From Amycolatopsis marina (GTDB taxonomy: Bacteria > Actinomycetota > Actinomycetes > Mycobacteriales > Pseudonocardiaceae): 64,000 nt of DNA. Below, piece by piece: positions 63,201-64,000 of this stretch (position 1 is its first letter; each line of letters starts with the position of its first letter). Under the pieces are notes generated by a model that saw nothing but the letters and a program-made list of their open reading frames with translations, searched no databases and had not been told where the DNA came from. The stretch spans positions 62,001 through 126,000 of the forward strand of contig NZ_FOKG01000010.1 in assembly GCF_900111885.1 (NCBI RefSeq), in the 5' to 3' direction. Position numbers and translations under genes: made by a program.

Positions 63201-64000
63201 ACGTCGGCTGGGTGGACCACGGTCAAGGCACGGCGGCAGCCTTCGCGCAGGCGCTGCACCGTGCCACGGGGATGGCGGGCGAGTTGCCGTCCCAGACCGA
63301 GATCGCCGAGCGCCTGGGCGGTGTCGAGGCGCAGGAGCTGCCTGCCGAAGCGGTTCGCCGGATCGGCCTGCCGGGGTTGGTGGTCGTTGACGCGGTGGGC
63401 GACGACCTCGTCATCGGGGAGCTGGCACCGGGCTCGCCGGTCCTGCTGCGCCATGGGGAACACTTCCTGCCGGTGCTGCCCCGCGACGCGGGTGCCGTCC
63501 TCGGAGAGCCGGTCGCTCAGCTGGTGCTTCCGCCGGCACAGGCCGGACCGCCGGTACCTCGAGAGGAAGCACTGCGCGAGGCTCCCGGGGCGCTCCGGCA
63601 GGCCGCCGCGCCTGAGGGCCCGGGTCGTGACGGGTTGCTTTCCGCCGTGCCCGCCGCGACGAACACCGCCTTGCTGGAGGCCGCCTGGGCCGGTGTGGAC
63701 ATCGGCGCGGCGACGAGGGACGCCCGACGAACCGGGATACCCCGTGGACAACTGCTCGACCAACGAGCCATGGCCGCGCGTTCCGAGCGGGCAGCGGGCG
63801 GTGAGGGGTTCCAGGCTGTTCTGCGGGAGGTGCTGGCCGGTCGGGACAGCGCCGAATTGCTGGCCCACGGCCGGGACGTTGACCTGTGGGCGATCTACTG
63901 GCAGCACGGTTCCGAAGGGCTGCGTGCCGCACTGGAGGGAATGGACCGCAACCCCGGTTTGCCCGCCACTTTCGCCGAGACTGCTGGGTTGTTCGGCTTC
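42248..64000 (+). CDS. Giant ESX-linked modular protein, at least 7,251 residues (3' end beyond window)
   Basis: One frame stays open from ATG 42248 to the right edge, about 0.75 MDa or more. Residues 1-200 are helical with Trp92-Met-Gly (AMWMGDGG), like the WXG100-type N terminus of CpnT-like toxins, followed by long hydrophobic helices (about 107-195). A Ser/Thr/Glu/Pro linker spans about 520-830. Residues 850-3700 are an array of repeated modules, each listed separately. A domain with SFLAGG and SGHY (His4087, Ser4116-Tyr4119) lies at about 4055-4140. Residues 4600-6100 are strands interrupted by Gly/Ser/Thr loops, then a coiled coil (about 6208-6362) and helical repeats. No toxin C terminus is visible. 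The set is co-oriented with ybaB and a small gene. Export by this ESX system is inference. Confidence 0.9.
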   Translation, partial: MSGAVEAATVVETAGLEFAGMLDDFIGEFNSWSGLSIPQVATPGMKLLVGEIPKTPLEPLMAAARHYMDEATRINDLVTSAVDAARGVQAMWMGDGGPVVFASKMAEFALAAGSIVRALLEVARVVMQMAVNAAKGVGQSAAQIFALLTELFFAVVAILVNPAQILVALGKMGMRYATLKALMAAIAAAIRSLRARTAIKQFSHTPGVLGATARAGGTRGSLAGSAMFAQDLVGTVAHVAAAAAGRVVRGGAAATGRMFNPMNYLPNALARHAWSAGAQRSLAAAARAAGHSPLLIRQLMTPAVRRALTSPTAANLARVAPAARPFVQNMATHQVSTWSTLGGRMAGFGLASAGFGVGIYGGGAMISDALLKELGISGSTFSWGDAGRAGMNGFLGGAPLGAARGLTWPVMGAAGGALAYSADQGLAHVANTEGSAAVAGRPGRGTVETEGFSKQGLIKSMAEGAAGAFWEAGVARHGGDLFDNVRNLSYSINATSGLLGPVEVMSASGIGLAAIGPVPPAAASHAAAAFAGGAGASSPAHAAAPAAASGTAAPKTGGGASGSSVSAGHERATAPGSEQSGKEHAAADSRTGTSDAPSSAPKPGVIQSPAEGTTQEGTPARQPDGAVVQNPRADAETSATSADSNDGGPPTGPDATPVTGAVDDAKVASEQSAQDATTEQPDGVVGSEAEAVREPSSVPLADESSRRTENGPSPESSESSETATREQVSDAASTSEQSTPDTHAPADSAAASDSGEGQGPPARLVESTDQSAAQTDADTDKSDADRPGSVATDAVARQQEETRPEETQPSADSSSSEAGSTATTSNAAITESSVYAVLSKLAGRGKEVLAELLGGNPLEVVTVETITQIDNQGNQHTYLNWTYSDGAQQYGRIILDPNRGPQDAVATPGEFEMTPAGPIQSTPTTITIGTKGRPADIVGIVEDVAKDLFTAWAKAKMAAPQPTSQMVGETRVAGAREGDVWQVLPRLIEVHDASGEPSHIANPEGHIGRVLSGMYSEGQSDTASDAILPQWVSEADGIAVFVDPEGTRLPVKIIASADVSPGKVRVLAADYHVDDSGVLRMRRPHQLEVSTQSVSDSPQQDLRGGIEAGVRALREGVPGRGDSTMELVRLRHNALDTANRSTENPPPEFVKIRNETTGQAETMAQAFRDWLDGKVARPEPGAMFGPQGSVAVTPGNGDVFTLHTSRAVADVRVVFDNEMPAGKVELTKQGELLEVRVSGQGPESAGAMRLWNTAVGRRALEMAGRAADDMGLLSTGELRVQADPGARDLLNSVRKVKGAALTPDVLDSVAAQPDMKEPARYSARLPFEKTFVSDTQTVLRALAGRGYQVDSAINGWAAFGDPGFVVRLRGPDGETVLLRFETPSASAARDVTARLHQAEIDSPANTQRQSALARREEEILSAVRTPDGVDGIRLPKHVDHRDAQHRADRWEQGHQESPTTPRPTVTDPTAALSAPDAELAASESETSASAADEVDTSTASTVGESHSAGPDGAAAVNEKSVPRSDDVGVTRWLRRAIHRGELVPPNEMSPADFVESVQQVARDAFDSPASETVARYKDRFLVRGQILDGQGNAVTVTLDVWTSGKIRDLWVGDGEGPGWPAEHPGTDSEVVAGNTGDVVPDGVTSRLEWSWNGETRRWDLTEVVQDQNGRELHFDLLPGVSAGGALPVRFGPRSDGGWDVYEERPGERGGPPRWELVTSIPAELRQYLQENPVSRATEMPVPRPDGTIAAARGIWVDVSRSGTPDFVPLPHHTSGVPGAPRVVGAADAAAAAREERTAPSSSATDASVSRTVGSRGGQEKSAAPATDPPTEPDGMDGLPAREDVRFTWDLWTKLRDGSVRIPDGMSLADFRAAVQRVARDVVDNPTEATATRHSGRYQDWWFLRGVVHHDGVPIRVTVEMWSNGKINRVLVQNPDAIPGLSSRPQSSDSGGVNDAAASMDSWIAAHGGDSGRDSPAPVSVLPGKSSSGSAPVPEGSAATEAPPSRGSPVTDVPARDGTATATAEPDDGMSLDEFLSDNFSNTGQNLPVPADGSSGSAENVHRGDSSEITDDTGSADGVPGTSLVEGATPSSGRPQSEDSGAAVSDIEIKHRIHGALPPDDEDDISTDEPVRPKADVDPSSEPLVVPTSGLAWVWNVDTGLFDLWSDGEVLHRGVSSDSASWGFEHANLPRPDGSIELHVRGRWVDVSAVGSVFVPVPNEAVVVPGTPEVVGMEEFWRADAKSEQLSSRASAGEPLTPERKAEIAASAARARAAGAVPGLSSATSTSDVRRYQEGESLRVGDIWQSEEYRESRPDMPNAESIAIQPDERQPLLDRWREEIGNDSALAEWSDADILAAVEGVARAAATTPDSQNALPIAGRWLLTGVHQQQDEEFEIAVEVLPTGRVIAFRQGGAAAATSSSAGVALAIDYDLAALQGHRGGAPDEQADEQPSDVVGVSVTARNQPVIVTYADGSTREEIYQVDPDLNDEFRIIAGEYKFTSAGWTQLTPDTIVLPAGGWPDDPRQLVGAVRATLARARAQAWELRPGPVNAASMPVESGRVRGEEASQQGDVWRALPGAFRVYEATGKAQQESPIPGVLSTDADILAHALAGVHDGRPNGGVVGVSGATGERRLLHRADGSTEAVEVDFGAPSGTVVVEPGQWMYDGTSWRQAKVSRILLSRPGPVLLGNRWEQINNLLDTALRELSRSGPGGQRVHRGHNVVDLFQAQQQQPVTVTMAEATESPPPELRDGPPELTAHDGGGVTLHFDGTDVYTLFDFQDGETTGAVDEEAQPSVTITPPVLRETDGDIWVMRPAVAELRGVPREDRDWDHPLIRAVLHHLRETLTPLGPLNNDAVRMAMDPAARPLHQVALDSAAYLLPDGAVGTADADDGAARYLIRLPGGRAFLDEAQEVLQRLRDSGYDPEAEFIDPGWNAGVATRWRERGSGRQVVVVLGTGEASVARGEAADLLRRESEATDPDLRERLRDERSEILSAVPEPDGLSRLNVPDESPNGGPPTLELEVLLRNAVEGGADTTGLPDAVVHEAARALDGRARAGMLVRLRSAGEGVLFGESIGAAAGVERLVVDVWDDIGTAAQRATSAGERDAVGAAYEAAGQAWEIAAGIQQRSEELRQARRAAHVSALRTRDLKARERAEDSAASAFTRWIQMADRAGDMLEQARVVRQFVRATGVDPGPLPLANTLGRGPTPEQLARDVAARLGLRVELTIVDEDDEFTYWFDSTGKPVDLPSNAAVFDDLDEDEAADRAVETAPITETELADAPPLQWRSSRHGAGWDLYRVLPDSAELELVRSGVSETIEQDTLFRRLPDGTVVAGVEVEFSQLGDSTRRFVPLPGSGFTPDWVPILTSGPTTTAGETTTAPDNAVGVAALVGEYVDWLTSPGAVPLFGLTPPPGADAVSPSDGAAQVLLGAMPVSVQDGVVADTGHGLVRRQFGGVSVDTYYVVQQSLRYRQQRVTPPRFEVVDGRIQQLTPAVIEVSAEGADNSVAQRVATFGALSEAEELLRRDIADWQQLAELLAQVEATPDTGALRDAVYGVRGAMVLPQALGADNDFPALPRYSAVLSSGQRFASEAQNVIDRLIARGYRPVGDVINGWENGETGLATSWRAPGTGDYLVLSLDTAESAVVRSELAEWDRQAADVTDPDVLTALSDQRRKILHAAPAPEAAEQVRFPPAQHRSSRVRDGGGPVSEDTENSTRNVLPKIGEQVVARYTDGFWGGGSGARPNSDAEEGDANLARRLSRAIKGRLGDATVDVHTEQPGVLRVNVARGGSGRVHSVLVVNRSVVSDDRNAWDHVEYRATRGPGAGIAVLELPDATPENIAAVASKVMRSVQPDLLQPADDQYVPSRHSDEGNATSVAGSSANTKKYGPFHWLAGPDYSAKRVRQIQQSQIIKGRGSAELFTLSSIWAYAGGLPEGGVGGEFFTDSAPNGETEDGVVEWASDNISPVEIQIAVTKENQADGGVDIEGRPQLLDEAVTAPRYQTKSLTEDAVQDFDEEVKVFNAAELEELRLRIGSDGLLYDSGGHLYDTRLSDIRGDAGGEAIFVMDDTGNVYASTQLSDGDQEIGHESFLAGGDVAAAGHLYVVQGVLKVATNTSGHYKPSHYFTQQFIERLRDGGVRVVGVKLVKSSGRTEVNSYVTDRPFDDVPETVGSEASVASVDKPPAALPANSISTEQQREVESSSSVKPEHTRGEVPSEHRLPGELGRPETDSEIGQSRRRPPRVPGLERPWFDERGRRHGGFGVEYLDGDGHTNPRREPGEGSTPSLFQAIENDVKTALADDPDLQVAIHEHSDGEAELEIRYHDARYLVLALRSDFHVDLYEYNSRMGPMGLGMGMRDPRHAGSSSDGRYAAPFPEAATDAEAAALVAEHVRDFIGKTAAPQSTRPGGDYGLQAGSEGVSVNLAGLQSGYLAEGRIPLAQDLVDEIRAELVEALGADEAARVAPTLSQLNNILAAKISKLFHPDGLVMHFGGAEVTVGFTVPGLDDSDMVREALVVPSPVENAAMGHSEVALRQLGTDFGTTEAQSHSVRIPLAPVAGHAVRAAEEANGHSGEAGQLIAASVFTPEVTRGNSYTQTNSRVSTTRVGATNQYWGKAVLVTLPARIWFNVRAKGAEGATRVLKPGSPSGSGERAVAEGDDWLRIRTPVAFTQAPDAVDWDRFSGAERKPAELLAAGRLFGLGSRELFDTILEKLPASAQVPGGEVRRQLWDYLQDRNIYSREELTPGRGYTGDLLDKKTGLIYSITLNTEIDWDTAKPLHPAAPGFWNGSAVSALVAVTTSHTDEKTFGASLTRGLSRIAAYVSARQRSATVSRSGGVGNMPSQNALDPRDKTTNAVTLKTSGRIESRRAESTSSATAVRTASDPEPSGAVFSLASEAYFQVAAEVAGANGLPVDAGAFERHESTGDIRTFEVRVPTLDEHGNAVDEHGKLPTVSGGWGHERREKPLMHRSWWEIPADQELPARPDVVEPGGLSFLDRVLEITGHYEVHRRVLKMLADHGFVPPIDPDTGKLRPQKGTDPAVRRVQLDNLRRVAEQLTRDAFLLPNKINKAAQNGIRIAVETYGDTGVRRATVVVRLDLDQAGVVEIGGADNTSHVATVLGVTTDGDSRAKTATRSRDGSLGGGALGASAGGSGSATFGESHSRGMYSGTEVAYQGWVKRFRAPLAWTVSLELADEVVTAAPVTGQFLEFHAPWLSDVGRVYTRPDQLESSSDKRTDVRPDLRSEDLPVSDSKRNWVPVIGQDVAWLWMDAANLSTLAFRPGISPDEVEVDTVLGHATELLGPDGYPVGDVDVVAKVDGFAFKGTMGKNELGPDSVQVGTTSTTLVTRTERRSGTTADAASVNGGGSAEVGDHETAGPAGGDSADGAGSRGMDTAEGGADGGGQASTTVSETRSVTYGPSETGLHFGEVVVIDAALSYFARSRDSDETEYLGEGRLRFVKPVPQALRLYWQGELPEGAIPPQLVDRWLDNWANDRKFEEESGKPSHDPGDRRRDLDRRDVAEATYLRVMQKLRAGERVDTELLRHVLAQYDDEPPVAAGDVAESVRRALDSERAQLAAMRGQAAPEVLAMLDALAAARAFHPEPPAPLRNYRIPGYAENNRGLGDGRVTDWRQDSGPSLPRLARKLIEQVTGGLGNDDFPSLRYLHTALTEGPPLNGTMRWAMQHGGFDLVAEETVNAAGERGYLRVNAEMVAVGAPVVAGHGGYGVVSRRFQDSTATSVADQRGGSASGSAAGTDEYGGSESGAADGDEMGSVRGDVDASGNISRSNTTTDSTAETETAGTMSWDGGVRFRQRYELRLTVTWITEPSQTKGALGGAADLVRAGAEVARAAVGSTSVSPRTATAAAAGTLEYFHGHPSAELDNTFSDPDPRVLDRLDRSWQTTAHDIGVEPLHAAVDHALEQLVGQGTLNEVEAARLARSMPSTLHREQVMSAWSRLSRGEPLLIPILIEGAKTRYLDISVTFTGGYDWERMRDFTPYVRGLSESKRSDTTRTSSVGDNRGTGFGGGFSVAQDGMALPGYRMGHSRGIGSGTAAQTGGRGQTSISLIPGTSGSVRVRTRMRVRIDLRVREGDRRSAEPVTVFGEATRYTSSDADFEMWAHDLDVLDRHLARQQPWAQPYDIGDEDLPRRVQRELRRRRDAAERDPVNLDEAMKASTGQRSGSRNLADYIRRHHPRRAEPGALLIATTDPTRAAAEHRIEVVAEAQSLLHRLDASLPARFATAADLDLDAADLRLLAAIRDAEQALGANELPARLAELLDARERLSEARAEALRAGREFERQVELMTRLAVDTSTVMPLDRAQRRARAETERAWQALLELDRQVQRLQHAADAAEKALRREAEGAQTGLDHAADAAWLAERLTGGNWLSQVERLDLDPAWLREGREQLMLSVAAELSDSEQAAVEIVLHATAADGTRSTVRMTGDGRLRDEDGSVRADAPATRQFTDALQRATLLGRERVLAAADAFLGEAQGLVVLGGPDLSERSQSEWTVLTPEAPDGATIRVIVDADAKPARVVRSARRRDQLDNVVYVVVPPTAGEVQVAELLREALRVVTEQAGIIGARRSRLSLESASAGDGLKDGLLDALAALPPELFALAMEKRLDLPALYAELRPGQPLASAILEARNETAARASWVGVDVDQAHQDAWEGQRAVRDVVAERTEEVIAASAQDGEAYQLALRNAMAGLEIHRFLPHGTDLDVRQLYREFGAENLDRVLAIALEHGVDMVRALHRDLGGDVDAALRLVLAGTDQPPPPPLPADTAGIAGMFGFDPAAPADVDRFAGLLRRAGWPAELSSVHRSLLRWLAAELAVAHDLWTGAQRRAFIELNPWWLADARHARPAHLHPLTALPGSPEDRTTATLAEIDRLDENTRRALEEETRRILRIHYHGMPTESDESTSPTPEGVIQQVQAAIFATGPQHGAWVARRMPGARPQAGLAAERLTAAAGATAVGVTADQREYLNRLGRDVGWVDHGQGTAAAFAQALHRATGMAGELPSQTEIAERLGGVEAQELPAEAVRRIGLPGLVVVDAVGDDLVIGELAPGSPVLLRHGEHFLPVLPRDAGAVLGEPVAQLVLPPAQAGPPVPREEALREAPGALRQAAAPEGPGRDGLLSAVPAATNTALLEAAWAGVDIGAATRDARRTGIPRGQLLDQRAMAARSERAAGGEGFQAVLREVLAGRDSAELLAHGRDVDLWAIYWQHGSEGLRAALEGMDRNPGLPATFAETAGLFGF
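46205..46553 (+). repeat. Giant-gene module R, copy 1
   Basis: About 117 residues (from residue 1320) starting RYSARLPFEKTF, with LRALAGRGYQVDSAINGW in the middle and ending EEEILSAVRTPDG plus a hydrophobic tail. It shares its order of conserved blocks with the copies at 50925 and 52976. Confidence 0.7.
46829..47090 (+). repeat. Giant-gene module D, copy 1
   Basis: About 87 residues: TRWLRRAIHRGELVPPNEMS, then SVQQVARDAFDSP, RFLVRGQILD and VTLDVWTSGKI. It recurs near 47771 and 49234. Confidence 0.65.
47771..48052 (+). repeat. Giant-gene module D, copy 2
   Basis: About 94 residues: FTWDLWTKLRDGSVRIPDGM, AVQRVARDVVDNP, WFLRGVVHHDG and VTVEMWSNGKI, aligning block for block with the copy at 46829. 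Confidence 0.65.
49234..49482 (+). repeat. Giant-gene module D, copy 3 (diverged)
   Basis: About 83 residues: LLDRWREEIGNDSALAEWSD, VEGVARAAATTP, RWLLTGVHQQ and IAVEVLPTGRV. It is clearly related to copies 1 and 2 but more diverged. Confidence 0.5.
50925..51270 (+). repeat. Giant-gene module R, copy 2
   Basis: About 115 residues: RYLIRLPGGRAFLDEAQ, VLQRLRDSGYDPEAEFIDPG, and RSEILSAVPEPDGL. It matches the copies at 46205 and 52976. Confidence 0.65.
52976..53323 (+). repeat. Giant-gene module R, copy 3
   Basis: About 116 residues from residue 3577: RYSAVLSSGQRFASEAQ, VIDRLIARGYRPVGDVINGW, and RRKILHAAPAPEA. INGW is shared with copy 1 and EAQ with copy 2. Confidence 0.65.
54410..54665 (+). other. 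Embedded SFLAGG...SGHY domain in the giant protein
   Basis: Residues about 4055-4140 read FVMDDTGNVYAS, GHESFLAGGDVAAAGH, then TNTSGHYKPS and a terminal helix FIERLRDGGVRVVGVKL. The same ordered motifs occur in plant IQM calmodulin-binding proteins and in some bacterial polymorphic-toxin modules (recalled, not searched). The flanking DNA (about 53880-54560) is visibly more AT-rich than the rest of the gene. Confidence 0.6.
62180..62612 (+). repeat. Giant-gene helical repeat H, copy 1
   Basis: About 144 residues with ARASWVGVDVDQAHQDAW, LRNAMAGLEIHRFLPHGTDL and the closing LPADTAGIAGMFGF. It is repeated from 63660. Confidence 0.6.
63660..64000 (+). repeat. Giant-gene helical repeat H, copy 2 (runs to window edge)
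   Basis: It parallels copy 1: LLEAAWAGVDIGAATRDA, LREVLAGRDSAELLAHGRDV, and LPATFAETAGLFGF, which ends at the last base. The next module must lie beyond the window. Confidence 0.6.

Noticed and set aside
42248-64000. Possible frameshift or gene fusion inside the giant gene
   Set aside because: I first mis-numbered the start by one base, which made the frame at the two ends disagree. Recounting gives ATG at 42248-42250, in register with the final codon, with no stop seen.

Overview
The window is high-GC actinomycete DNA, most likely from a member of the Pseudonocardiaceae (inference). The reasons are GC-rich third codon positions, frequent GTG and ATGA/GTGA-coupled starts, a DtxR/IdeR-type iron box, a SARP/NB-ARC regulator, and an actinobacterial type VII secretion (ESX) locus. 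I see no tRNA, rRNA, CRISPR array or insertion sequence.

Layout. (1) 1-2923, minus strand: a siderophore uptake operon (FecCD permease cut by the left edge, lipoprotein binding protein) and a sucrase/ferredoxin-like protein, each preceded by an iron box. (2) 3147-10805: a cold-shock protein, a 60-residue CxxC protein, a membrane-anchored protein with a BTAD-like C terminus, an unrecognised protein, and a large XRE-SARP-BTAD-NB-ARC-TPR regulator. (3) 11188-23586: what looks like an osmolyte and trehalose island. It has a solitary ectoine synthase, a BCCT transporter, a trehalose-phosphatase/GH15 fusion, a two-component system, and a carbohydrate ABC operon preceded by OmpR-type direct repeats. 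One permease of that operon carries an inserted Cna-B/SdrD-B-like domain. (4) 23792-25546: a lipoprotein and a group 2 sigma factor.

(5) 25697-64000: the ESX locus. Core genes are eccE, an eccE-coupled gene, eccC (divergent), eccD, eccB, a tandem WXG100 pair, mycP, and an SseB-family gene. The export or substrate genes follow: an acidic protein with a YxxxD motif, a PPE-like P/G-rich protein, a YbaB-like protein and a small protein. They lead into one uninterrupted reading frame that starts at 42248 and is still open at base 64000, at least 7,251 codons. It begins with a helical WXG-containing region, passes through a disordered linker and several repeated modules, contains an embedded domain with the SFLAGG...SGHY signature, and continues into strand-rich segments broken by Gly/Ser/Thr-rich loops and then helical repeats. 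Its C terminus, where a toxin domain would usually sit, lies outside the window.

Most notable points. The giant ESX-linked protein dominates the right third of the window. The mycosin next to it has lost all three catalytic-triad residues (Asp to Ala69, His to Ile106, Ser to Ala271) while keeping the fold motifs, signal peptide and C-terminal membrane anchor, so it looks like a pseudoprotease kept for a structural role. The WXG100 pair is unusually cysteine-rich. CCGTA direct repeats spaced 11 bp lie upstream of several ESX-linked transcription units and could be SARP sites, which would link the regulator at 7770 to the secretion locus (inference).
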